Of a stretch of DNA of 64,000 nt, positions 21,560 to 32,500 are shown in pieces. Below the pieces are notes generated by a model. It ran no database searches. It worked only from the letters and a program-made list of their open reading frames with translations, and was not told where the DNA came from. Position 1 is the first letter of the stretch. Each line of letters begins with the position of its first letter. The stretch lies in the NCBI GenBank assembly GCA_964019415.1, contig OZ025870.1:1453501-1517500 (forward strand). Reading direction: 5' to 3'. The translations under genes and the position numbers were made by a program. The DNA comes from Ianthella basta. Taxonomy: Eukaryota > Porifera > Demospongiae > Verongiida > Ianthellidae.

Positions 21560-22640
21560 CGTGCAGCACCTGCTTTTTTACCTAGCCATAACCCACATGC
21601 GTTAGATAGGTTGGAATTTACAGACTCTCACTCTCTCAGCTCACATATTCACTGTCAGGCACTCTCCACCTCTGGACAACACTAAATATGACTGTAGATA
21701 TATGTATCATATAGTTGCATGTGTTGTGTTTAACATCAATTTAAATAATTTCACAATGACAGATGAGATATTGTATATCTTCTATATCTTCTAGTTTTTA
21801 TTAAAAATACTCCAATGCCACCATTTTGTTGCGCTGGTATACCGTATGGTACATGGCAGCCGCTTCATCAAAAGTGGCATAACTGTGCTCGATGCTCTGC
21901 ACAATCTTCAGCTAATTTAAGAAAGGAGTATTAGTCAGCACTGGTATCAATCTGATGTAACCATAGTCCTTCCTTTGGATATGCAAAACCTGTACAAACT
22001 AGGGTATAAAAAATTCCTTAAAAATTTATAGGGATTTAGGAATAGCCAGCTGAAAAAGCATAGAAACAAGCCACCACAATGAACCACATTGCCGCAAAGT
22101 TCGCTATGCATTCCTAATTTTCTTGTAGCTACATGGGACTAGCTACCTAGCCATTTTGTTTGCCTCTCTCACACTGGAAGAAATGAGGGATGGACTTTAA
22201 AACCGGCTCCCAAACGTCGCTCTGCACAGAGCATAGACGTCTTCTGCCTTTGAAAGTTGTTGAACAGGCAACCGCACCACCTCCAGTCTGAAGATGTACA
22301 GGAAGCAGCAGGATAACACCCAGCAGTTCGGCGACTTTGTTCACACGACGCTTTCAATCATGGCCGCCCGTTGAAGGACTTCAGTTCCCTGTCTCAGAGA
22401 AGTGACAGGAGCGACGTAGAACTTGGTGAGCCCCACAAGTTTTGCACACAAACGTTTACTAACAGTCTATAGCGCTTAAAGCTAAGCTAAGCGCGTACAG
22501 TTACCCTTCAAAAGTTTCTCCAGATGGTGACTGCAATGTGGTCAAGTGAACTGCCTTCTACCACAGCAGAACCTTACTTTCCTGAAAGTTATTAGGCATG
22601 CTGTATGAGTAGGTAATAGATTAGATCTTCTTTTGGACAA
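21560..22640. other. no gene recognised
   Basis: Minus-strand ORFs at 22147-22357 have no recognisable domain. No structural RNA or repeat ends identified. Confidence 0.4.
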
Positions 22641-22659
22641 TCGAGCACACCATGAACAC

Positions 22660-23890
22660 TTGACAATTCGATTCAATTCAATACAACGTTTCGCCCATCA
22701 CGGGCTTCATCAGGCACAACAAGATAGATACACAAGCCAGAGGTACCTCTTAGACCCATAGTATCCAGCATTGACTCCCCAATATGCAATCTAGTGAAGT
22801 TTCTAACACGCATAGTCTCCAGGCAGGCAAGTCATCTACATTTGTCAAAGACTCGGAGACTTTGTTGAGAAGGCAAGGGGGCTAAAACTAGAGGAGGGCA
22901 GTACACTGGTGAGTTATGATGTGACCTCACTTTTCACCGAAGTTCCTATTGCAGAAGCATTAGAAGTGAATGGCAGAAGACTGGAGAAGCAAGAAGCTAA
23001 AGATAGGAGAACCACACTCGCTGTGGAGTTTGTTAAAAGGCTGCTACACCTGCGTTTGACATCCACATACTTTATGTGGAACGGCAGATTCTATGAGCAG
23101 GAAGAAGGTGCAGCCATGGGTAACCCACTGTCCCCAGTAGTGGCAAACATCTACATGGAGCACTTCGAGGAACTGGCTGTGGAATCAGCAGAGGTCAAGC
23201 CAGCCACATGGCTCTGTTACGTTGATGACAACTTTGTTGTCGGGAACGAGGGAAGGGATATAAGCTGCTGGACTTCCTTGAGCACCCGGCCCAGCATTCA
23301 GTTCACAATGGAACTGGAGGAGGACAGAAAGCTTCCTTTTCTGGATGTCATGGTGGCTAAATGTGATGACAGACTTTCAAGCTCAATCTACAAAAAGAAG
23401 ACCCACACTGACTGTTACATCCACTTTTCATCTAACCATCATGACAGGGCAAAACGCGGGGTGATCCAGTGCATGAGAAGCTGAGCCATTAGGATTTGTG
23501 AAGCATGAGGACTTGGAAGCTGAAGAGGAGCACCTAAGAATGACCTTAATTCCGTGGGAATGGATACCCAAGAGGGTTCATCACAGGTGCAATGAAACCG
23601 AGAGGGAACAGCAGGGGACACAACAAGGAGGGGGGCAGGGAGGAAGACCTTGTGTGTACTACCATACGTGAGAGGGACCTCAGATAAGCTGAGAACATTT
23701 GCAGGAAACTCGGAGTACACCCTGTGTTCCAGCAGAATAGGACCTTGAGGTGCCTACTCACAAGAGTGAAAGGACCACAAAAACATGTAGACAAAGGAGT
23801 GGTGTACCAGATCTCTTGTGCACAGTGTGACGAAGTCTACATCACAGAGACATGGAGGCAAACATTTCACTCATACAAGGCACAGTGAAG
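22660..23890 (+). mobile_element. Penelope-like retroelement, decayed
   Basis: The upstream part has the ACGTTTCGCCCATCACGGGC..TTCATCAGGC words typical of the non-coding ends of such elements. RT coding follows (22909-23484). After one or more stops and frameshifts comes a GIY-YIG-like remnant at 23796-23880 (GVVYQISCAQCDEVYITET). The 3' edge runs into a repeat shared with 51475-51600. Non-functional. Confidence 0.85.
22909..23484 (+). pseudogene. Penelope-like reverse transcriptase fragment
   Basis: RT palm motifs are readable in order: SYDVTSLFTEVP (motif A), GAAMGNPLSPVVANIYME (motif B), CYVDDNFV (motif C, YVDD) and LPFLDVMV, then HFSSNHHDRAKRGVIQCMRS before a TGA where family members normally read on. 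The N-terminal fingers are missing and the GIY-YIG endonuclease part is out of frame downstream. The SSNHH..KRGVI block is characteristic of Penelope-like elements and separates it from telomerase and LINE RTs. Confidence 0.85.
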
Positions 23891-24233
23891 TACACACATT
23901 AGCATGCCATACCGTGCTTGGGTGGTTACTCCTCCAAGATTAGTCCACTCTTGCTTGAAGACATAATTATGCAGCTGTTAGCTGCTAATTGTTGAATTGT
24001 TGAAACTGGCTATACTCTACAATGTGAGTTGCCTGTGCACTAAAGTCTCATGAATTTGAATGCATCGTGTGTATAAAGGAACACTTTAAAAGGCAGTATT
24101 TTGTATTTTGCTCTCTTCTCTCCCGTGCCAGAGGTAAGTCTAGCATGCAAGATTAATCCTCTCCCTGTAGAGTGAGCATTATTCAAATGTTGCTAGACAA
24201 CTAAGGCTTGCTAGTGGCGCAAGCAGCCCGATA

Positions 24234-25705
24234 TAGTTCAGAGGTGGTTAGGAAACCAGGATGCTAGTAGCATTTATTGACTTTGCTAAGGCCTATGACA
24301 AGGTGAATCGGGAGAAGCTGTGGTCTTGTCTGCAGAGTGTGGGTGTGAAAGGCAGGTGTCTGCGGTTTATACAGGCTCTGTCTGAAGGAAGTATGTGCAG
24401 AGTGAAAGTGGAAGGTCAGGTCAGTGGAGATTTTGAGGTGAACTCGGGACTATGACAGGGATGTGTTATTATCCCTGCTGCTCTTCTCGTTATACATCAA
24501 CGGTGCCATTAATAAGAGGTTGAAGGAGCAGAAATGCGGAGTTAAATTTGGCGGTGAGACCATTCCTGGTATGCTATTTGCAGATAATACGTGCTTGGTA
24601 GCCTCAGTGACATTGGGGTTGGAGAAGAGTTTAGATGTACTGTTGGAGTGGTGTAAGGAGTGGGGAGTGAAGATGAACATGGCGAAGTCCGGGATCATGC
24701 ACATCCGCAGGAAGAAGGCAGAAAGATGTAATGTGACATATAAGTTGGATGAAGAGACAATTCCAATGCATGGTCTCTTCATACAATTACTTAGGATGTG
24801 TTGTGAATGAGTTTCTGGAGCTAAAAGAGATGGTGGAGGACAAAACAGAGGCAAGGAGGAGAGCTCTGGGTGCTTGTTTTCAGAGATGTTGGGCAAAGAT
24901 GGGTGATGTGACAGTTGGGATTTTCAGGAAGGTGATGGAATTTCTAGTGGAGTCGTCTGTGATGTACGGAGCAGAGATGTGGGGCTGCAGTAGGCACTTG
25001 GAATCCATTGAGTATGCAAGTCCAGTTGCATGCTCTCAGAATGTTATTTGGAGTGGGCACACTTCACCCCAAGGCATCCTTGTTGCTAGAAATCAAGTCA
25101 CTACCTGTTGTGTGGGAGGCACAGATGCACTGTGTGAAATTCTGGTTGAAGGTGTTGACTAGTAGGCTGTATGAGGGGAGGCTACTGAAGAAGGTAGCAA
25201 GACAGGCAGTGCATGGATTGTGGCAAAGGGGTTTGGATAAGGAACATGGCTAAGTGCGTGGGTGACTATGAGTGGCAGAGTGTGGGAGGAGATGCAATTG
25301 TGAACCTAACTGATTCAGGGATTCCAGCTATGTTGTCTTGTGCTGTATGCATAGAGAAAGACGAGGAGCATGCTGATGAAGGAAGTGGAGGAGAGACCAA
25401 AGCTGAGGATGATGAAAGAAAATGTAAACCTTGAATGTGTGTCGAGCTGTGCAGTGGCAAAAATTAAAGAGAGAAGGAAGGAAGGAGGAAGAAAGAGAGG
25501 TCAATGTTGATGAAATCGAGAGGTGGAACAGCACCATTTCAGATAGAGGTTGGAAAGTGGCAAGGAGTGGACAGGGAGGAGAGAATATGCAAGGAATGCC
25601 AGTGTCAAGAGGTGGAAGACGTCTGCCACTAGCTGATACAGTGCCCTGCCTGGGACCACCTCAGGTAACCTCTGATGACAGAAGTCAACTGTTTGGGGAG
25701 ATTTA
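24234..25705 (+). mobile_element. LINE-type non-LTR retrotransposon, 5'-truncated and frameshifted
   Basis: RT motifs are spread over three frames: FIDFAKAYDKVNREKLW (motif A, 24270-24320), the segment around 24455-24500 that should read GCV-SP-LLFSLYING (frameshifted), and FADNTCLVA (motif C; normally FADD, so a catalytic Asp is lost). Then come WCKEWGVKMNMAKS and YNYLGCVVNE, and a C-terminal zinc knuckle CKECQCQEVEDVCH..LIQC (about 25585-25645). Several stops; dead copy. The clade is not assigned. Confidence 0.85.
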
Positions 25706-25706
25706 A

Positions 25707-26359
25707 CCCTTTAGCGCCCAATGACACCTTTAGGTGTCATAAAACGAAATGTCGTTAAGGCCCATTGACACCTAAAGGTGTCATAACTAAAGAGGCCTGA
25801 AAAACGTCACTGTTTCAGTGGTTACAAGTCTTCTACGCAAGCAACTGTATTCCAAGGACATGTACCAGTGGAAAAGCTTCTCTCAGCGAGTGTACCTTGT
25901 CTCCTGGTGGCGCAAGTTGCGTGCAAGCAACTGCTTTAGTTCGAGCGACATTACGCCATGTCCCTTCTCGTTCGTAGTTAAACCAAAGAACGTGCGCTGT
26001 GTAACAAAATGGTGAAGTACGGGCTCTACATCTTCCTGTGATACTGCGCCAACAATTCGCTTACGTGCGTACTTACATCGTCACATTTCAGGGCTGAGAA
26101 AAAGCTTGAAGAGTAGGCGTGCGACGTCTTCCTCAATGGCACCACGCACTCGCGCGAAGAGTCTGGATTTGGTCCAACTACACTGTCAAATGTCATGCAG
26201 TATATCACTCTACACTACCTTCCTCCTTATGTCGCTGTTTGGGTGAAGAAATGGCCAGAAAGTGTGACAATTTAGTGCACAAAATCTTCGTGTGCGCAGC
26301 CATTTTTAAACTCGGACATTTAGGGTATGGCGCGAATTTTAAACTTGAGCACTATAGGG
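25707..26359. mobile_element. piggyBac-like non-autonomous element (TTAA target)
   Basis: TTAA at 25703-25706 and 26360-26363 flanks a 653-bp element starting CCCTTTAGCGC and ending GCACTATAGGG, matching the piggyBac rule of TTAA duplication and CCC ends. Just inside the left end are two palindromes, TGACACCTTTAGGTGTCA and TGACACCTAAAGGTGTCA, 36 bp apart. ORFs inside are not recognisable as transposase. Confidence 0.8.
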
Positions 26360-26639
26360 TTAAAGAGCTGAGTCATAGTGAACAGATCGCCATTGTACTG
26401 TCTCTAGTATGCACTGATCCTTGTATTCTAAAACATCTTAGCTCTATGTGGTATGCCCATTTGATGTGTAAGCACATGCTTTTTGTCCGTTTTTTAACAG
26501 TCCTGAGTGGCTAGGTAAGTCTGACATCATCCAAGCTCGTTCGCACTAACTATAAGCACTAACATTTATACATATATACACATATATTAACATAACATAG
26601 CACTAACATTTATATAAACTATAGGAGTGCTGTATTCGT

Positions 26640-26810
26640 CACTCACTGATGACTCATTCACTAATGAAGGTGGCTGAAAGCTGCCGAAACGTCTGGATAA
26701 CTTGTGAAAAATTTTGGCTAGTGCAAATGAACTTGGATTATGCTTTTGTCCATGTTCCCATGCACTCTGTTCTTTTTTCTCCTTCGGTTGAACTATCCCT
26801 TGTGGTTATA
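26640..26810 (+). repeat. retroelement-end-like repeat
   Basis: Contains GAAGGTGGCTGAAAGCTGCC and GAAACGTCTGGATAACTTGTG, the kind of foldable GAAACGT sequence that ends many Penelope-like and related repeats. No coding sequence. A short (TGAT)n run follows at 26880-26903. Confidence 0.4.
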
Positions 26811-26904
26811 CTTGTGTTCTAGTGCTGCATTGGACCTTTTGTGTCCTAGCACCATTTGTTGTGGTGCACTCTAATAATAATGATTGATTGATTGATTGAT
26901 TGAT

Positions 26905-27640
26905 ATAGTCAGTCATAACTTCCACCACATGTGTCATGCTAACTATAGCATTGCTAGCTGTACAAGCGAAGTTGAACTGATGTTCATATACGTATGATTT
27001 AATGTACATGTGACATGTATACATGTATATGTGATGTAGAGAGTGGTTCAATGTAGGAGAAGGTATTTATACATAAATGCAGAAGCATTGTTATATGATG
27101 GAATTATGACAGTCTATATACTATTAGTTAAGGGCAGTTGCTATGGCAATGGGCAATGCTCTCCCTTTGTGACATTATCTTGCGTACTAACCGTAATTGT
27201 ACATGTACATTGCCTTATTTACCCTATATGTAATACCACTGTGCAAACCATGAATACCCTCGCTGTAACTCATGGCTCGGGTCATCTTCCAGCAGGCTGC
27301 GTGCGTGGGGAGCTGACCTTGTTTGTTATACAATCGAATGTTAAGAGGGAACAACACCTGACAATCCCAACTTGGAAAAGCTAAAGGAAGACTGCAAGTG
27401 TCTTACTGTATATAGAGGTGCAGTTTACTTTACCTCTTAGCATGTATAAACTCACCTGACTCCAAATGCATCTTTGGTCCAATTATTGCATTAGTGGGTA
27501 AGAGCCAATCCAAACATCCTCCTCAGCCTACACAGTCACTTGGCCTGCACCTGGTGTGGGAGGCAGAGACCTTAATTGAGCCTATCATATACAGCGTTTG
27601 CTAGAAGAGTGAACGTCCTTGTTCATTCCCATTCTGTGCA
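26905..27640 (+). repeat. segmental duplication A (partner 49650-50305)
   Basis: Shared words include CATGCTAACTATAGCATTGCTAG, CAGTTGCTATGGCAATGGG, CTCGCTGTAACTCATGGCTC and ACTCACCTGACTCCAAATGC in the same order. It continues after an intervening transposon as 28910-29330 (partner 50360-50770). No coding evidence. Confidence 0.8.
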
Positions 27641-27648
27641 GATAGTAT

Positions 27649-28905
27649 CAGACAGCACGGTAGTGCTGTCTATGTAGGGACGGCAGTGATTGTTTGTATG
27701 CTGTAATACAAACGAAAAGTCGCGCGCTACTCCTGAATAAGGCCGAAAACCGGCAAACGAAGCTTACCGTGACGAAGCGGGGACTGAATAGTGCACATAG
27801 CTATCCTTACTTCCCAGCGAAGGTGCGCCTACAAGTAGATAGCGCCCTCGACATTTCTCACGTTTCGTCTTCTTCTTCTTCTTTGACAGCCGTAGCGCAC
27901 GAACCAGAAGGACCAGAAAATATTTCACCATATTGCACTATTTTTGGCTGGCTGCATTCCTTTGTAGGTTAGAAGGCGGCGCGAGTTAGTGCGGAAGACA
28001 GCGATTGCCACGACTCCTGCCGTTTTGCTTAGCCAAGCGGGACGGACGCCATTGTTACCCGTGCGCTATTGGGCAATGGGGGTTATGCTTTTAGTTTGTG
28101 GCTCAGTTTGTCCGGCCACAATTTTGGGCCGCTTGCGGGATTAAGGCAGTTTTAAGGCTCGTATAGCTCCTGAAAGATACGTTTCGCAATAAAAACCGCC
28201 TGTATACGATCGGCGACTGCAACAACCACGCAAAAGCTATTAAAACGGCACTTTCTAGTCTTTTGCGGACGTTCCGTCCCCTCCCGCGCCTCTGGTCGCT
28301 AACAAGTCAGACTAGACGGTCAGCGGCCATTATTAAGGGGAAAGTTTGCGAACGGCCCGCGTCCGTACACGGATACAGCCATAAACAATCATTTTATGTA
28401 GCTAGGTCTACCTGACACAGTCTCCACGCGCACAGGGTATGGTCTCTATGAGGCCTTGTTAGCAGCCTCAACAGTTAGTATGTGCGCCGTTTGAAGGACT
28501 TTCGCGATTGTGCGTGCATTTCCCCGCCACGGTTGGCTTCCGGTCGCCGTTTCTCGCTGAGTTAGCGGGAACCTAGGTGCTAGCCCACACCTTGAGCTTC
28601 AGAATTACAGAAATGAGGTATAATGCCTGCACCAATGACCTATGGTTGACACTAGGTGTGTTCTTTCAGCTTAGCTGTCCACTATTAAAAGTGCAGAAAC
28701 TAGAAATAATAAAAATTTTCTACAAAGATTGTAAGGATGTAGGGATGGCATATAAAGGACAGAAACAAGTAAAGGCTGTTACACAGTGGAGTCTTAACCA
28801 TCACCCCTACATTCAAGGGTGTAGGACTATACGGTGCGACATTCTTGCATGTAGGGACCATGGTTAATGCTCCACTGTGTAACAGCCTTTACTTGTTTCT
28901 GCATT
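27649..28905 (+). mobile_element. composite MITE (CAGACAGCAC head, TGTAGGGATGG palindromic tail), copy 1
   Basis: The head has a hairpin AGACAGCAC-GGTA-GTGCTGTCT, then TGTAGGGACGG and AAACGAAAAGTCGCGC. The middle is GC-rich. The tail is a palindrome (28730-28905) with GTAAAGGCTGTTACACAGTGG inverted. The paralogous locus at 50300-50360 lacks the element, which confirms an insertion. No ORF with a recognisable domain. Confidence 0.75.
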
Positions 28906-28909
28906 GATG

Positions 28910-29330
28910 CATGGCACTGTCATCAACATTATGATTACAGACTCAATTAGTGAGTCAATCACATAATTATAGTGTGGAGAGGTCATGTTGGAGTACACAC
29001 GTTGGGACACTTTGTAAATCTGAGTGGTGATTAAGTGTATATTGGTCTGACACTAGGTCAGAGTATAGTTATACATCAGCAGTGGTATAGGAACATGTGT
29101 ATACAGAAATAAGAAATTGCCGTATTGCCAGGAGCTGTACTTACGTACAAATGTGTTATATTAAATGTGTGTCATCCTACTGTGCTAGTGGACTGCTCCC
29201 TCGATCCTTTTGAGGAGGTATACTTCTACAATTGGAACTTCTCACTGTAAGGTGGGATCTATAGGTAATTGGTTCTATCAGGCCTAGGGTTACTGTATGT
29301 AAGATCAATTTACCAGCGTATATGTATATA
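28910..29330 (+). repeat. segmental duplication A, distal part (partners 49430-49640 and 50370-50780)
   Basis: Contains GTGTGGAGAGGTCATGTTGGAG, GAGTGGTGATTAAGTG and GGTAATTGGTTCTAT..GGCCTAGGGTTACTGTATG, all repeated at about 50400-50770. A third, partial copy lies at 49430-49640. Confidence 0.75.
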
Positions 29331-29374
29331 ACTATGTGAAACTATTATTGCATGCATGAGTGTTGTGGATGTGG

Positions 29375-29390
29375 TTGTGTGTGTGTGTGG

Positions 29391-29460
<70 letters not shown>
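29375..29460 (+). repeat. (GT)n microsatellite
   Basis: GT run interrupted by GG and GC. It directly precedes the segment leading into WARS copy 2 exon 2. Confidence 0.95.
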
Positions 29461-29557
29461 CATCAGTACATGGATCATGGAACTGGCATCATCATTGACT
29501 TCAGCCTCTACTTGCCTGCAACTGCTTCCCTGACTGCATTAGGCTTGCTAAAATCAG

Positions 29558-32500
29558 ACAACCTCCTTGGAGCCAAAGCTGAAGCAATTCCCCGAAAGGT
29601 ACTGAACAGAATTGAGAAGTTAACAGGACGGTCATTACACTACCTTCTAGAGCGGGGACAATTTTGTTCTCACAGGTGAGTGTTCAACAAGCTTAAGTCC
29701 ATGGATGATATTTGCAGACACAAATCACAAAAAGTATAGAGAAAGGAGGTCACACATACACATGCACACACTCATGCATGTATATACACAAGTTGCACAT
29801 GCATGCATGCACACAAATGTATTTTGTCTAGCCCCAACTTCTCATTAGTGTGTACCCACACACTAATGAGTATATTCTTTGGTTTAGCAATTAATCCGGA
29901 GTAGCACGCATTGTAATGTTTAATATCTATCCATTATAAAGTTGTTTGTGATTATGGATAATTATACTGTGATAGTGCATTGATTTGCCCTCAGTGTATA
30001 ATATTATGTATATTTTCGTGCCGGGACTCGGTTGTAAGCACTACCTATGGGAAATTTGCACATGAACAGCATCCATTGTCCTCTGAAATTGCTCACATAA
30101 TAGGAATATAACAAGATTTTGCAATAACAAGTTTTGTAGTGGAGTCTTGAACTCTAATTATAAACCACATAGGTTGAGATCTCAAGAATGGCCAACGTTG
30201 AACAGGTGCACTTTGACACGTACAGAATAGCAGGCCTGCGCATTAATTATTATTTCCCCATGTGATGTGACCCATGCAAGAGAGATTCACTATACCTCAG
30301 ACCTCAGAGCTCAGAGCTGCAAATGGAAGGGCCAGCTCCAAAACTGTGTTTAACTTACTGCATTATTTTATGATGGTACTCCTCTGCCATGCATGCACAA
30401 TGAAAAAGTTTATGCATGTGCACTTTGCATTGTCATCCAGGAGGACCTTAAGAGAGATCTCATATATACATAACCAATATCAATCATATCATTACACCAG
30501 GCTCTGGTCCTGACTATACTTTTAGTCACTCCTCCAGCTCATCTCAGACACATGACCAGATCTACAAACACCCAAGGCCTTCAGGTCACCCATGCATGTC
30601 CTGACATGACTTTAATAGAAGGAAATTTTACTTACAATAGCCCATACGCAAGCCTAGGCAAATTTCTCTGTCTCCCCATGCAATCTGAGCAACATTATCT
30701 CTTCATTCCTCTTTCATGTCTGCGCTACTAGTCAGGCGTACTGACTAGTCTGCTACCTGGACTTCAATAGTTCCACTCTTATTCACACTGAATTTTGTTT
30801 TCTGCATCTTCTGCACTCTGGGTGCCTTGGGGAGTAGATTTTGGCTGGGCTAATGGTTTTTAAAATTCTGATCCAGTGATTGATCTTTTATGTGCACTCA
30901 TAGATGTGACATGGTGGCGTTCTGTGCAGTAGTTTTTGCCCAAATTGCAAACAAACAGACAAACAAACAAACAAACAAACAAACAAACAAACTGAATTAT
31001 ATATATAGATGGCATGTTGTCCGTCTGTTTGTTTGTCTGGTGGCATTTTGTATGTACACATACAGAGACATGGAACAAGTCCTGGATGCATTTGAGAATG
31101 GTGATACCTTTTTCCTGTACATTTGCATTGGTAATGGAACATCGTCAGAGGAAGTGCACCTGGGGCACCTCATTCTACTTCACTTCACCAAGTGAGCTAG
31201 CCTTGGTGAACTGCATAATTATATGCATCACTACAATAAACTGAAGTGCTCACGTATTATGTATTAGTTATAACACCTCCTTGAGGGATGTCGCTGATTT
31301 ATAAGCACGAGGCCCGAGGGCGCGAAGCGCCCGAGGGGGGAGTGCTTATAAATCAGCGACATCCCGAAAAGGAGGTGTTATAAGTGATTTATTTGCCGAA
31401 CAAAGGGATGCATGGGCGAATGTTAATTGGTTTCTTGCCAAATAAGGAAAGCATTAGGGGAGCGCGGGCTAATCCAATGCATGTTTATTCATTACGAGAG
31501 CTAGCTAGCGAGGAGCCAAGCGAGTCAGGCAGAAACGTCGGTACGCTACTCCTCTGGAAGCCTCTTGCTCTACGGAGGAGACGTCTTGCCCCGCTCCTGC
31601 AACGCGATCGATCGAAGGCGCCAACAAGACTTTACTGGTGAATCGTGATCGGCGGAATGTGCGCCCGACGGCATTGGAGGCGGAGGGAACCAAGCTGGCT
31701 CAGACGAATCTGACGGTGGGACAGCACGATGGATCGGTGATCAGCTGCGTCGGAACTGACCGTGATCTGAGACTCTATGTTCGTTCGGTATACTAGCTAG
31801 CTACGTAGCTACGTACTTGAGATGTCTTTCCGACCGGGTCCTCTCGCGATCGTGCGGAAGAATCGGCCACCCATCGACGCACAAATTTCGTCGAATCGAC
31901 AGCTGTAGTACGGTAGAACGGCAGTAATCAGCTTGCTCAGTGCTTCCAATAGGATGAAGCTTAAGATGTTTGTGCCCTTTCCATGAAACTACAGTGGCAC
32001 CATAGATATTCAAAATCCAACCATATTAATGGTTGGGTAGTGTAGAGTTACTGTATGCTTCATTGAACAGTTCTTGTGTTTTGATCTGAATGCATGCACT
32101 TGCATGTGAAGTGTTGTTGCTATTGATTGAATCACTCTGAACCCGATTAGATATTTTCGTGAACCCGATTAGATATTCTTGCTCTCCAATAAGATATAAT
32201 CGCTCTCCAATAAGGTATAATCGCTGTCTGATAACAAATTGTCACCTCTCACTGCAAGTAGCACTTTTATAGTCACTCAATAAACATAGCAACCACCTAG
32301 CAACGGCAAATAATAATAATAATTATTATTATTACATGCACGGGAACCACCAACCTGATGAAGGGGTAAATGACAAAGACAAAAGTTGTTGTTACCATAA
32401 TCTATGCTCCTGATATAATTTCAGCTTTCATTGCATGCAGGAATGAAAATGAATAATATAGAATAGCTTTGGCAGAGTTTACTCCTGCTGCATTTACTCA

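Noticed and set aside
22909..23484. Telomerase or retroviral RT
   Set aside because: SSNHH..KRGVIQCMRS and a downstream GIY-YIG remnant identify a Penelope-like element; no gag, protease or integrase is near.
31384..31641. 85-codon plus-strand ORF after the foldback
   Set aside because: No domain, lies in WARS copy 2 intron 3 within repeat-like GC-rich sequence.
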